Shown here piece by piece: positions 40,466 to 48,523 of a stretch of 53,808 nucleotides of DNA. Position 1 is the stretch's first letter; every line of letters starts with the position of its first letter. The position numbers and the translations under genes were made by a program. The notes beneath the pieces were generated by a model. The model worked only from the letters and a program-made list of their open reading frames with translations. It was not told where the DNA came from and did no database searches. This DNA is from Streptomyces kebangsaanensis (GTDB lineage Bacteria > Actinomycetota > Actinomycetes > Streptomycetales > Streptomycetaceae): NCBI RefSeq assembly GCF_001906585.1, contig NZ_JUJA01000167.1, positions 161,564 to 215,371 of the forward strand, given 5' to 3'.

Positions 40466-41365
40466 ATGCACGCGCGTGCAGTTGCCGCCACGATCATCGC
40501 GCTGGCGGGGACCGCCCTGCTGGTGCCCGCCTCCGAGGTACAGGCCGCCGGAACCCCTGAACGGCCGCCCGCGGTCGTCGCTGAACGGCCCCCCGTGGTC
40601 GTCGCCCACCGGGGCGCCTCCGCCTACGCCCCGGAGAACACCCTGCCCGCCGTCGACAAGGCCGCCGCGCTCGGCTTCTCCTGGATGGAGAACGACGTGC
40701 AGCGCACCAAGGACGGCCGGCTCGTGGTGATCCACGACGACAGCCTGCGGCGGACGACCGACGTCGAGAAGGTCTTTCCCGGCCGGGCGCCATGGAAGGT
40801 GAAGGACTTCACCGCCGCGGAGATCGCCCGCCTGGACGCGGGCAGCTGGTTCTCCCCCGCGTACGCGGGCACGCGCGTGCCGACGTTGGAGCAGTATCTG
40901 CGCCGGGTCGAGCACCACCACGAGAAGCTGCTGCTGGAGATCAAGAATCCCGAGCTGTATCCGGGCATCGAGCAGCAGATCCTGAAGGAGCTGGCCAACG
41001 ACGGCTGGCTCGACCGGCGGCATCTGGCGGACCGGCTGATCGTGCAGAGCTTCAGCGCGGACAGCCTGCGGACCGTGCACGAGCTGAAGCCCGCCGTCCT
41101 GACCGGCTTCCTCGGCCGGCCGGCCGAGGCGGACCTGAACCGGTACGCGGCCTTCGCGGACCTGATCAACCCGTCCTACGGCACGATCTCCGCGGATTAC
41201 GTGAAGGCCGTCCAGGCCCATGCCGGGCCGCACCACAAGCCGCTGAAGGTCTTCACCTGGACGGTGGACGACGCCGCCCACGCCCGGGCCGTCGCCGGGT
41301 ACGGCGTGGACGGGATCATCTCGAACAGGCCGGACGTGGTGCGGGAGGCGCTCGGCGGTACGTGA
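40466..41365 (+). CDS. glpQ: Secreted glycerophosphodiester phosphodiesterase
   Basis: Hydrolyses glycerophosphodiesters to glycerol 3-phosphate and an alcohol (299 aa), scavenging phosphate and carbon outside the cell. A signal peptide (MHARAVAATIIALAGTALLVPASEVQAAG) precedes the GDPD domain, which has VVAHRGASAYAPENTLPAVDKA with catalytic His and Arg, the metal ligands END in WMENDVQRTKDGRLVVIHDD, LLLEIKN, and the C-terminal VFTWTVDD and GVDGIISNRPD. The start at 40466 has GAGGAG upstream. It resembles S. coelicolor GlpQ2 by context. PHO-box-like repeats suggest PhoP control. Confidence 0.94.
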   Translation: MHARAVAATIIALAGTALLVPASEVQAAGTPERPPAVVAERPPVVVAHRGASAYAPENTLPAVDKAAALGFSWMENDVQRTKDGRLVVIHDDSLRRTTDVEKVFPGRAPWKVKDFTAAEIARLDAGSWFSPAYAGTRVPTLEQYLRRVEHHHEKLLLEIKNPELYPGIEQQILKELANDGWLDRRHLADRLIVQSFSADSLRTVHELKPAVLTGFLGRPAEADLNRYAAFADLINPSYGTISADYVKAVQAHAGPHHKPLKVFTWTVDDAAHARAVAGYGVDGIISNRPDVVREALGGT

Positions 41366-41427
41366 GCGCTCCGCTCGGGCCGCTGCCGGGGCGGAGCCCG
41401 GGCGGGGCCGGGGCCGGAGCCGGGGCG

Positions 41428-41450
41428 TTGTCAGTGGTGGGCCGTACCGT
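41428..41450 (+). promoter_or_regulatory. RecA-NDp type DNA-damage promoter of ogt
   Basis: TTGTCAGTGGT (41428-41438), six bases, TACCGT (41445-41450), then six bases to the ATG at 41457. It differs from the reported box only at the last base, and the spacing implies a leaderless mRNA. Confidence 0.8.
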
Positions 41451-41456
41451 GAGCAC

Positions 41457-42008
41457 ATGGACAGCCACGAGCACAGCGAACAGGTCGTGTGGACCGTCGT
41501 CGACACCGGCATCGGCCCCTTGCTGCTGGCCGCGACCCGTCGGGGCCTGGTCAACGTCGTGTTCCACGCCACCGACGCGGTACGGGACCGGGCGCTGGCC
41601 CGGCTGGCGTCCCGGCTGGGCGGGGAGCCGTCCGAGGAGCCCGGCTCCCCGCTGCTCGCGGAGCCGATACGCCAGGTCCGGGCGTACTTCACGGGCGAGC
41701 GGCGCGACTTCGACCTGCCGTTGGACTGGTCGCTGATCTCGGGCTTCAACCGGCAGGTGCTGCGCGAGCTCGCGTCGGGCGTGCCGTACGGCACGGTCGT
41801 CGGGTACGGCGACCTCGCCGAGCGGGTCGGGCAGCCCGGCGCCGCGCAGGCGGTGGGCGCGGCGATGGGCTCCAATCCGCTGCCGGTGGTGGTGCCGTGC
41901 CACCGGGTGGTCGAGAGCGACGGGGGCATCGGCGGGTTCGGGGGCGGCCTGGAGGCCAAGCGGAGGCTGCTCGCGCTGGAGGGGGTACTGCCCGAGCCGC
42001 TGTTCTGA
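41457..42008 (+). CDS. ogt: Methylated-DNA--protein-cysteine methyltransferase
   Basis: Removes methyl groups from O6-methylguanine by irreversible transfer to its own Cys (183 aa). The active site is VVPCHRVVESDGGIGGFGGG with the acceptor Cys at about residue 147. The helix-turn-helix GVPYGTVVGYGDLAERVGQPGAAQAVGAAMGSNP inserts into the DNA minor groove. There is no ribosome binding site; ATG lies six bases after a -10 box. The damage-type promoter joins it to the uvr genes. It ends 25 bases from the convergent VOC gene. Confidence 0.96.
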   Translation: MDSHEHSEQVVWTVVDTGIGPLLLAATRRGLVNVVFHATDAVRDRALARLASRLGGEPSEEPGSPLLAEPIRQVRAYFTGERRDFDLPLDWSLISGFNRQVLRELASGVPYGTVVGYGDLAERVGQPGAAQAVGAAMGSNPLPVVVPCHRVVESDGGIGGFGGGLEAKRRLLALEGVLPEPLF

Positions 42009-42033
42009 GGCCCCCGCTCGTCCGGTCGTAGCG

Positions 42034-42522
42034 CTAACCGCAGTGCTGGTCGTAGTGACGGGCCTCGAAGACGTTCCCGTCGGGGTCGCGGAAGTAGAAG
42101 CTGCGCCGGGCCTTGCCGCGTGCGCCGTAGGAGTCGTAGGAGAAGTCGGTCACGGGGACGGCGTGCTCCTGGAGACGGGTGCGCAGGGCGTCGAAGGCGT
42201 CGGCGGGCAGGGACAGGCAGACGTGGTTCACCGGGTGGCCCGCGCTGTCGGCGGCGCCGGGGAGCATGTTCATGCGCCGCGCCATGTCGTACGGGGCGAG
42301 GTCGAGGATCGTCTCGTCGTTGAGGCGTACGGAGGGGAAGGAGACCTCGCCTGCGGCGAACTCGTCGACCCGCAGCGGCTCCAGGCCGACGGTCCTCCCG
42401 TAGAAGCCGGCGGCGGCGACGGGGTCGCGCACCCACAGGACGACGTGGTCGAGGCGCGGGGCGTCGTCCGTCGTGTTGTCCGTCCTGTTGTCCGTCCTGT
42501 CGTCCGTCGTGTCGTCCGTCAT
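42034..42522 (-). CDS. VOC family (glyoxalase-like) protein
   Basis: A 162-aa protein of the vicinal-oxygen-chelate fold. LDHVVLWVRDPVAAAGFYGRTVGLEPL begins the first beta-alpha-beta-beta-beta module, with the first metal-type His in LDHVV. NHVCLSLPADAFDALRTRLQEHAV and SFYFRDPDGNVFEARHYDQHCG form the second, with a Glu in VFEAR. Function could be dioxygenase, lyase or resistance protein. The N-terminus is a run of TDD(T/R/N) four-residue repeats encoded by a 12-base tandem array. ATG 42522 has GGAAGG very close; a TTG at 42558 is the alternative. Confidence 0.85.
   Translation of the reverse strand: MTDDTTDDRTDNRTDNTTDDAPRLDHVVLWVRDPVAAAGFYGRTVGLEPLRVDEFAAGEVSFPSVRLNDETILDLAPYDMARRMNMLPGAADSAGHPVNHVCLSLPADAFDALRTRLQEHAVPVTDFSYDSYGARGKARRSFYFRDPDGNVFEARHYDQHCG
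42463..42520 (-). repeat. 12-bp tandem array in the VOC gene 5' end
   Basis: Four 12-base units (42470-42517; GTCGTGTTGTCC and close variants), plus a partial unit at each end, encode the acidic TDDT-TDDR-TDNR-TDNT repeat. A unit gain or loss keeps the frame. Confidence 0.85.
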
Positions 42523-42564
42523 GCCTTCCAGGCTGGTGGTGTGTCGTGCGGGCCGCAAGGGCGG

Positions 42565-43362
42565 CTACGGCTTGATGCCCCACGCCGAGATCATCGGGGC
42601 CGTGGCCAGGTCCATCGTGCCGGTGGCCACGTTGGCCAGGTGCTGGTCGATGTCCTCGTCGGTGGCCAGGCCCGCGGTGACGAGGCGGGTGCGGATCTGG
42701 CGGATCGTGGCGGACTCCAGAGCGGCGCAGGCCGGGGAGGCGAAGGGGAAGTAGGCGTCGGCCTCGACCCGGTGCAGGCCGGCCTCACGCAGCAGGCGGG
42801 GGAGGCGGCGACCGTAGGAGAGGTCGGCGCCGTGGTCGGCCAGCAGTCGGCGGAAGCCGCGGCGGAGCCGGTTGGCCAGTTCCTGCGCCGGGCCGTGTTC
42901 GTCGGGGCAGGGCAGGGGCTGGAGCGCGGGGTCGGCGTCCTCCAGCAGCAGCCGTCCGCCGGGCCGCAGCGCCTCGACCATGGACCGCAGGGCCCGTTCC
43001 CGGTCCGGCACGTGGACCAGGACGAGCCGGGCGTGCACGAGGTCGAAGTCGTTCCCCGGCGGCTCCTCGACGCCCACGTCGTGCACCCGCACCTCGACCG
43101 GCGGACGGGCGGCTCCGGCGACCAGCGAGGTGTCGATGTCGGTCGCGACGACCCTGCCGGCGGGCCCGACCCGCCCGGCCAGCCAGGAGACGACGGAGGT
43201 GCCGCCGGCGCCGACCTCCCAGCACCGCCGGCCCGGCCCCACTCCTAGTTCTTCCAGGTGGCGGAAGGTGGTGGGGTCGAAGAGCGTCGCGAAGGCGTCG
43301 AACCGTTCGCCTGCCTCGGTCTGCCGGTTGTCGAGCAGATAGCCGTCGCCGTGCGTCGTCAT
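42565..43362 (-). CDS. SAM-dependent methyltransferase
   Basis: Class I methyltransferase of 265 aa. Motif I is CWEVGAGGTSVVSWLAGRVG, followed by VVATDIDTSL with the acidic residue that binds the SAM ribose. Post-motifs are DFDLVHARLVLVHVPDRERALRSMVEALRPGGRLLLEDADP. The C-terminal helical part probably sets substrate choice. It resembles UbiE/CoQ5-type small-molecule methyltransferases; the substrate is unknown. The ATG at 43362 is 12 bases after the uridine-kinase-like stop and has no clear ribosome binding site, so coupling is likely. Confidence 0.88.
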   Translation of the reverse strand: MTTHGDGYLLDNRQTEAGERFDAFATLFDPTTFRHLEELGVGPGRRCWEVGAGGTSVVSWLAGRVGPAGRVVATDIDTSLVAGAARPPVEVRVHDVGVEEPPGNDFDLVHARLVLVHVPDRERALRSMVEALRPGGRLLLEDADPALQPLPCPDEHGPAQELANRLRRGFRRLLADHGADLSYGRRLPRLLREAGLHRVEADAYFPFASPACAALESATIRQIRTRLVTAGLATDEDIDQHLANVATGTMDLATAPMISAWGIKP

Positions 43363-43374
43363 GACCGGATTGTC

Positions 43375-44016
43375 TCAGCCGTTCCAGGCCGGGCGGCGTG
43401 GGTCGTCCGCGCGTACCAGGACGTCGGCCGTGCCGGCCGGGTCGGCCTCGGTCTCGTAGCGGTCGAAGGCGGGGAGTGTCCAGTGGTCCGCCTCGGGGGT
43501 GCGGCGGCGCAGGGCGCCCGGGGAGAGGAGGAGGTGGACGGTCAGGTCGAAGGGGAACCAGTGGCGCAGCAGGAGGGGGCCGTGCAGCAGGAGCAGGCCG
43601 CCGGGCGGGAGCCGGACGTAGGGGCTGCGGGTGGCGCGGTCGGTGGCCGGGTCCCACAGGTCGGGCAGGACGCGGCCGTCACCGCCGGGTTCGAGCGGGC
43701 CGAAGACCTCCCGCCACAGGGCGCCGGTGTCGAGCCAGCCGTCGTAGTAGGAGTCCACGTCCCGGTGGCCGTGCTCCAGGCGGAGGGAGGCCGGGCGCAG
43801 GAAGCCCCCGGTGCCGACGACCAGCGAGGGCCGGCCGAGCGGGCGCAGCGCCTCGGCGACGCGTTCGGCGAGGTCGCCGGGGCGGGCGGCGGGGGCGCCG
43901 TCGAAGGCGATGCGCGGCCAGGGGCTGCCGTCGCCGGGCTTCAGGTCGAGCAGGCGCTCGGCGAGGCGGTCGGCGAGCCGTTCCCAGGTGATCGCTTGGA
44001 GTCGCACACCGCCCAT
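43375..44016 (-). CDS. Uridine kinase-like protein with degenerate P-loop
   Basis: A 213-aa protein with the overall plan of the uridine kinase family: RIAFDG at about residue 38, VDSYYDGWLDTGAL (the substrate-loop D-S/F-Y region) and GGLLLLHGPLLLRHWFPFDLTVHLLLS (lid and core strands). The P-loop position reads DGAPAARPGDLA, with no Gly-Lys-Ser/Thr. It may have lost ATP binding or use another mode; similar sequences are common in Streptomyces. ATG 44016 and GTG 44007 are both possible starts. It is divergent from gltD and followed closely by the methyltransferase. Confidence 0.82.
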   Translation of the reverse strand: MGGVRLQAITWERLADRLAERLLDLKPGDGSPWPRIAFDGAPAARPGDLAERVAEALRPLGRPSLVVGTGGFLRPASLRLEHGHRDVDSYYDGWLDTGALWREVFGPLEPGGDGRVLPDLWDPATDRATRSPYVRLPPGGLLLLHGPLLLRHWFPFDLTVHLLLSPGALRRRTPEADHWTLPAFDRYETEADPAGTADVLVRADDPRRPAWNG

Positions 44017-44124
44017 GATGCGACAGGCCGCGCCCTTCCCGGCCGGGCCTGCCGGGCTCTGCGCGCGGGCCGGCGCGGACGTATCGTGGCCGGGAAGAGG
44101 TGTGCCCAGGCAAGGGGGACGGCC

Positions 44125-45615
44125 ATGGCCGATCCCAAGGGATTCATGACCACGCCTCGGCGGGAGTGGCCGCGCCGGCCGGTCGAGGAGCGGGTGCGGG
44201 ACTGGCACGAGGTGTACGTGCCGGGCGGGTTGCTGCCGATCATCAGCAAGCAGGCGGACCGGTGCATGGACTGCGGGGTGCCGTTCTGCCACGAGGCCTG
44301 TCCGCTGGGCAATCTGATCCCCGAGTGGAACGACCTGGTGTCCCGGGAGGACTGGCGGGCGGCGAGCGACCGGCTGCACGCGACCAACAACTTCCCCGAG
44401 TTCACTGGGCGGTTGTGTCCGGCGCCGTGCGAGGCGGGGTGCGTGCTGACGATCAACCAGCCGGCCGTCACCATCAAGAACGTGGAGTGCGCGATCGCCG
44501 ACCGGGCCTGGGAGGAGGGGTTCGCCCCGCCGCGCCCGCCGGACCGGCTGTCCGGGCGGACCGTCGCGGTGATCGGTTCGGGGCCCACCGGGCTCGCCGC
44601 GGCGCAGCAGCTGACCCGAGCGGGGCACACGGTCGCGGTGTACGAGAGGGACGACCGGCTCGGTGGGCTCATGCGGTACGGCATCCCCGCGTTCAAGATG
44701 GAGAAGCACCATCTGGAGCGGCGGCTGGAGCAGATGCGGGCCGAGGGGACCAAGTTCCGTACGTCCACGGTGGTGGGGCAGGACGTGGGGGCGGCGGAAC
44801 TGCGGGCGCGCTACGACGCCGTGGTGATCGCCACGGGCGCCACGGCGTGGCGGGAACTCCCCGTCCCTGGGCGGGAGTTGGCCGGGATTCATCAGGCCAT
44901 GGTCTATCTGCCGCTGGCCAACCGGGTGTGCGAGGGGGACCTGGAGGCGTCCCCCGTGTCCGCCGTCGGCCGGCACGTCGTGATCGTCGGCGGCGGGGAC
45001 ACCGGGGCCGACTGCCTGGGCACGGCGGTGCGGCAGGGCGCCGCGTCCGTGACCCAGCTGGACATCTACGCCCAGCCGGGCGCGGAGCGCGACGAGGACA
45101 CCGAGCCGTGGCCGACGTACCCGAAGGTCTACCGGCTGTCGGCCGCCCACGAGGAGGCGGGCGATCTGCGCACGGCGCCCGCCGCGGACGCCGACGCACG
45201 GCTGTTCGCCGCGTCGACGCTCCGCTTCACCGGTGACGCCGACGGACACGTGCGCGAGCTGCACCTGGTCGAGGTCGACGCGCGGCGCCGCCCCCTGCCG
45301 GGCACCGAGCGCACGCTGCCCGCCGACCTCGTCCTGCTCGCGCTGGGTTTCTCCGGCCCGTCCCAGGAGGACGGCCTGATCGCCCAGCTGGGCCTGGACC
45401 TCACCCCCCGCGGCACCCTCGCCCGCGACCGCGCCTTCGCGACCAACGTCCCCGGCGTCTTCGCCGCCGGCGACGCGGCCCGCGGCCAGTCCCTCATCGT
45501 CTGGGCCATCGCCGAGGGCCGCTCGGTCGCGGCAGCCGTGGACCACCACCTGACCGGCGGCCCGTCCCGGCTCCCGTCCCCGATCGGCCCCTACGACCGC
45601 CCGATGAGGGTCTGA
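44125..45615 (+). CDS. gltD: Glutamate synthase small subunit-type oxidoreductase
   Basis: NADPH-oxidising flavoprotein of 496 aa. The N-terminal domain holds two cysteine clusters for [4Fe-4S] centres (CMDCGVPFCHEACPLGN; LCPAPCEAGC). FAD binding is at VAVIGSGPTGLAAAQQL and NADPH binding at VVIVGGGDTGADCLGT; the C-terminal NVPGVFAAGDAARGQSLIVWAIAEGR is the second FAD motif. ATG 44125 has AAGGGGG upstream. It would feed electrons to the large subunit GltB in glutamate synthesis, but no gltB lies in the window. It may serve a distant gltB or another acceptor. Confidence 0.92.
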   Translation: MADPKGFMTTPRREWPRRPVEERVRDWHEVYVPGGLLPIISKQADRCMDCGVPFCHEACPLGNLIPEWNDLVSREDWRAASDRLHATNNFPEFTGRLCPAPCEAGCVLTINQPAVTIKNVECAIADRAWEEGFAPPRPPDRLSGRTVAVIGSGPTGLAAAQQLTRAGHTVAVYERDDRLGGLMRYGIPAFKMEKHHLERRLEQMRAEGTKFRTSTVVGQDVGAAELRARYDAVVIATGATAWRELPVPGRELAGIHQAMVYLPLANRVCEGDLEASPVSAVGRHVVIVGGGDTGADCLGTAVRQGAASVTQLDIYAQPGAERDEDTEPWPTYPKVYRLSAAHEEAGDLRTAPAADADARLFAASTLRFTGDADGHVRELHLVEVDARRRPLPGTERTLPADLVLLALGFSGPSQEDGLIAQLGLDLTPRGTLARDRAFATNVPGVFAAGDAARGQSLIVWAIAEGRSVAAAVDHHLTGGPSRLPSPIGPYDRPMRV

Positions 45616-45677
45616 GACCGCCCGACGAGATCCCGGCGGCCGGGCCGGGCGTCACGGCTCGCGTGCCACCGCTCGCG

Positions 45678-46478
45678 TCACGGCTTCCGCGCCACCGCCC
45701 CGTACCCCGGGATCACCCCGTCGTCCTGGCCCGGGACCGGGTCGCCCAGCTCCGGGTGCCACTTGTGGACGACCTCGACGCCCGGGTCGACCAGCTCCAG
45801 ACCGTCGAAGAACCGGGCGAACTCCTCGCGGGAGCGCAGGGCCAGGGTGACGCCCGCGCCCTTCAGCTTCGCCGTCGCCGTCTCCGACTTCTCCGGGGTG
45901 AAGTCGGAGGTGGCGTGGGTCATCATCAGGTAGCTGCCGGACGGGAGTTCGGCGAGGAGGCGGGAGACCAGTTCGTGGGCGCCGTCCTCGTCGGAGATGA
46001 AGTGGAGCAGGGCGATCATGGACAGGGCCACGGGCCGGCCGAGGTCCAGGACCTTGCGGGCGCCCTCCATGATCGTGGCCGGATCGCGCACGTCGGCCTG
46101 GAGGTACTCCGTGACCCCCTCGGGCGTGGAGCGCAGCAGGGCCGCCGCGTGGGCCAGCACGATGGGGTCGTTGTCGCAGTAGACGACGCGCGCGTCGGGC
46201 GCGACCGACTGGGCGACCTGGTGGAGGTTCGGCTCGGTCGGGATGCCGGTGCCGATGTCCAGGAACTGCCGTACGCCCTGCCCGGCCAGCCACCGGGTGG
46301 CCCGGTGCATGAACGCGCGGTTGACCTTGGCCATCACCGGCACCCGCGGTTCGAGGGCCAGCATCTGCCGGCCCATCTGCTCGTCGACGGGGTAGTTGTC
46401 CTTGCCGCCGAGGTACCAGTCGTACATCCGCGCGGGGTGCGGCCTGCTCGTGTCGATCCCGTTTTCGATCCCGGTCAT
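45678..46478 (-). CDS. SAM-dependent methyltransferase, DUF574 (SAV2177) family
   Basis: A 266-aa protein of a family greatly expanded in Streptomyces. Hallmarks are GIDTSRPHPARMYDWYLGGKDNYPVD near the start, NRAFMHRATRWLAGQGVRQFLDIGTGIPTEPNLHQVAQ (motif I), VVYCDNDPIVLAHA, and RPVALSMIALLHFISDEDGAHELV. Substrates are unknown for the family. ATG 46478 follows AAGAGG at a good distance; ATG 46496 has no such signal. It lies just upstream of, and in the same direction as, the end of an XRE/DUF397 operon, with which such genes often cluster. Confidence 0.92.
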   Translation of the reverse strand: MTGIENGIDTSRPHPARMYDWYLGGKDNYPVDEQMGRQMLALEPRVPVMAKVNRAFMHRATRWLAGQGVRQFLDIGTGIPTEPNLHQVAQSVAPDARVVYCDNDPIVLAHAAALLRSTPEGVTEYLQADVRDPATIMEGARKVLDLGRPVALSMIALLHFISDEDGAHELVSRLLAELPSGSYLMMTHATSDFTPEKSETATAKLKGAGVTLALRSREEFARFFDGLELVDPGVEVVHKWHPELGDPVPGQDDGVIPGYGAVARKP

Positions 46479-46563
46479 ACGGCGCCTCTTAAGCATCTGA
46501 AGGGAAAGGCAGTCATGGTCAAGTAAGTGTCAAGCTTAGGCAGTTGAGGGACAACCAATGAAG

Positions 46564-46800
46564 TCAGGCGAGCAGGAAGTCCGCCACCCCCGCCTTCGCG
46601 CCCTCGATGAACGCCGTCATCTCGTCGGTGGTGTAGATGAGCGCCGGCCCGTCCGGGTCGGTCGACTGGCGGACCGCTATCCGGCCGTCGGCCAGCTTCA
46701 TCGCCTCCAGGCAGTTGCCTCCGTTGCCGCCGCTCCACGGCTTGTGCCAGCCCTCGCTGCCCAGGTCCCGGGCGGGCATGCCGTTGTAGATGCGCTTCAT
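46564..46800 (-). CDS. DUF397 domain protein
   Basis: A 78-aa protein of the DUF397 family, almost always encoded next to an XRE/DUF5753 regulator in Streptomyces. The conserved core is KPWSGGNGGNCLEAMKLADGRIAVRQSTDPDGPALIYTTDEMTAFIEGAKAGVADFLL. ATG 46800 overlaps the regulator stop by four bases (ATGA), so the two are translationally coupled. These pairs resemble whiJ/abaA-type developmental modules, where the small protein is thought to modulate the regulator. Confidence 0.93.
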   Translation of the reverse strand: MKRIYNGMPARDLGSEGWHKPWSGGNGGNCLEAMKLADGRIAVRQSTDPDGPALIYTTDEMTAFIEGAKAGVADFLLA

Positions 46801-47660
46801 TCGAGCTCCTTGCGGAGATCCCGGAGGATCTCCTTCGTGCGATGTGCTGTGGCGGCCTGCGCCGCCATGCGGTCCATGACCTCAAGGTGGGTCGCCACCT
46901 CTTCGCGCGCGTCCAGGTAGACGGCGCCGGTCAGGTACTCGCTGTAGACCATGTCCGGCAGTTCGGGCATGGCGAACCGGAACAGCACGAAGGGCCCGTA
47001 CGTGCCCGGGTGCGGCCCCGAGGAGAACGGGGCGACCTGGAGCGTCACGTTGGGCAGCTTCGTGGCCTGAAGCAACTTGTCGACCTGCGCGCGCATCACC
47101 TCGGGCCCGCCGACCCGGCGGCGCAGCGCGGTCTCGTCCATCACCGCCCAGAACCTGGGCGCGTCGGGGCGGGTGAGCAGGTCCTGGCGTTGCATGCGCA
47201 GCGCGACGTGGCGCTCGATGTCCTCGGGGCTGGTCTGGCCGACGGCCCCGGACTTGAGCACGCCGCGCGCGTAGTCCTCGGTCTGCAGCAGGCCGGGGAC
47301 GAAGTGCGGTTCGTACGACCGGATGAGTACGGCGGCGCCCTCCAGACTGACGTACATCGAGAACCAGCCCGGCAGGATGTCGTGGAAGCGCTGCCACCAG
47401 CCGGGGCGGTTGGCCTCCTCGGCGAGCTTCACGAAGAGCTCGGCCTCGTCGTCGGGGACGCCGTAGGCCTTCAGCAGCAGCTGCAGGTACGGGATCTTGA
47501 GGGCGACCTCGGCCATCTCCATACGGCGTACGGTCGCGGGGGCGACGTGCAGGACGCGGGCGGCCTCCTCGCGTTTGAGTCCCGCACGCTCCCGCAGATC
47601 CAGCAGGCGCCGGCCGAGCACGACCTGCCCGACGGTCGGCGCGGACCGCGGCTCGCTCAC
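46797..47660 (-). CDS. XRE family regulator with DUF5753 domain
   Basis: A 287-aa regulator. The N-terminal helix-turn-helix (LGRRLLDLRERAGLKREEAARVLHVAPATVRRMEMAEV, about residues 15-52) binds DNA. The remainder is DUF5753, with SMYVSLEGAAVLIRSYEPHFVPGLLQTEDYARGVL and FWAVMDETALRRRVGGPEVMRAQVDKLL. GTG 47660 has GGAGG upstream; the longer frame to 47828 is not supported. It forms a coupled pair with the DUF397 gene and is divergent from an ATPase gene, with two palindromes between them. Confidence 0.93.
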   Translation of the reverse strand: MSEPRSAPTVGQVVLGRRLLDLRERAGLKREEAARVLHVAPATVRRMEMAEVALKIPYLQLLLKAYGVPDDEAELFVKLAEEANRPGWWQRFHDILPGWFSMYVSLEGAAVLIRSYEPHFVPGLLQTEDYARGVLKSGAVGQTSPEDIERHVALRMQRQDLLTRPDAPRFWAVMDETALRRRVGGPEVMRAQVDKLLQATKLPNVTLQVAPFSSGPHPGTYGPFVLFRFAMPELPDMVYSEYLTGAVYLDAREEVATHLEVMDRMAAQAATAHRTKEILRDLRKELE

Positions 47661-47850
47661 ACTCCACCTCCACGACTCAACCGGATGACACCACGTCAGG
47701 GCCTTCCGGGCCGCCTGACGGCCCGACAGCTCTACGGCGCCACCCGAAGACCGGACGGAGGATCGGGCAAGGATCCCCGGCGATCCCAACTGGCGCCGCT
47801 CGACGTGCTGTTGCGTGCAGTGTGCCATGACCGCTCACCGCGTCACCCAC

Positions 47851-47885
47851 CACTCTGCATTTTTCAGAGTGCCACTTGCCAAGTG
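47851..47885. promoter_or_regulatory. Two adjacent palindromes upstream of the HATPase gene
   Basis: CACTCTG-N7-CAGAGTG (47851-47871) is followed after one base by CACTTG-C-CAAGTG (47873-47885). Both are perfect and lie in the divergent region about 190 bases from the XRE start and 18 bases from the HATPase start. They suit operator sites for the XRE protein or another regulator; no other feature is seen in 47661-47850. Confidence 0.5.
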
Positions 47886-47902
47886 TTCATGGCGGGGAGA
47901 TA

Positions 47903-48523
47903 GTGGCAAGCGTGATTCCGTCCCCGCCCTTAGGAACAGACACGTCCGCGAGCCCGTCGGGCTCCGGTGCCCCCATGGGAGCGTGCCCCGTCGAGGCCGC
48001 CGCCCCACGTCGGTTCCGTTTCGAACTGGCCGCGCATCCCGGTTCTCCCGCCCAGGCCAGGCGCCTGGTCAGGACCCGGCTGACCGGCTGGTCCGTGTGC
48101 GAGGACACCTGCGAGACGGCGGCCCTGGTGGTCTCCGAGCTGGTCACCAACGCGATCGTGCACACCGCCAGCAGCCAGATCATGTGCGAGCTGCAGGACG
48201 GTGACGACCTGGTGCGCATAGCCGTGCGCGACGAGGGGTGCGCGCCGGGTCAGCCGCACCCGTCGCTCCGGCTGCCGGAGGAGGAGCACGGCAGGGGCCT
48301 GCTCCTCGTCGGCGCTCTGTGCCGGGCGTGGGGCGTGCAGGAGTACGGCCCCGGCCTGATGGTGTGGGCGGAGCTCTCCCGGGGTGCCGCTCCCGCCCGG
48401 GAAGCACGGGAGGCCCGGAACGACCTCGGCTGGGGCGCCCGCCCCAGGCCGGGTCCGCCCCGCGACGCGGACGGCGGGGACGATCCTCAGGCCCACCACG
48501 GAACGGGGACCGCATGGCTGTGA
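47903..48523 (+). CDS. HATPase (anti-sigma factor kinase-like) protein
   Basis: A 206-aa protein with a GHKL ATPase domain of the SpoIIAB/RsbW-like type. The N-box is ALVVSELVTNAIVHTASS, G1 is VRDEGCAPG and G2 is EEHGRGLLLVGALCRAWG. Such proteins in Streptomyces often act as orphan anti-sigma or histidine-kinase-like factors. The GTG at 47903 has GGGGAG about five bases upstream; the frame opens at 47876 inside a palindrome. A disordered charged tail follows the domain. It overlaps the next gene by about ten bases and completes an XRE/DUF397/HATPase trio. Confidence 0.88.
   Translation: MASVIPSPPLGTDTSASPSGSGAPMGACPVEAAAPRRFRFELAAHPGSPAQARRLVRTRLTGWSVCEDTCETAALVVSELVTNAIVHTASSQIMCELQDGDDLVRIAVRDEGCAPGQPHPSLRLPEEEHGRGLLLVGALCRAWGVQEYGPGLMVWAELSRGAAPAREAREARNDLGWGARPRPGPPRDADGGDDPQAHHGTGTAWL

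Noticed and set aside
42463..42520. Tandem repeats considered as a CRISPR-like array
   Set aside because: Units are 12 bases, contiguous, lack spacers and are in-frame coding sequence.
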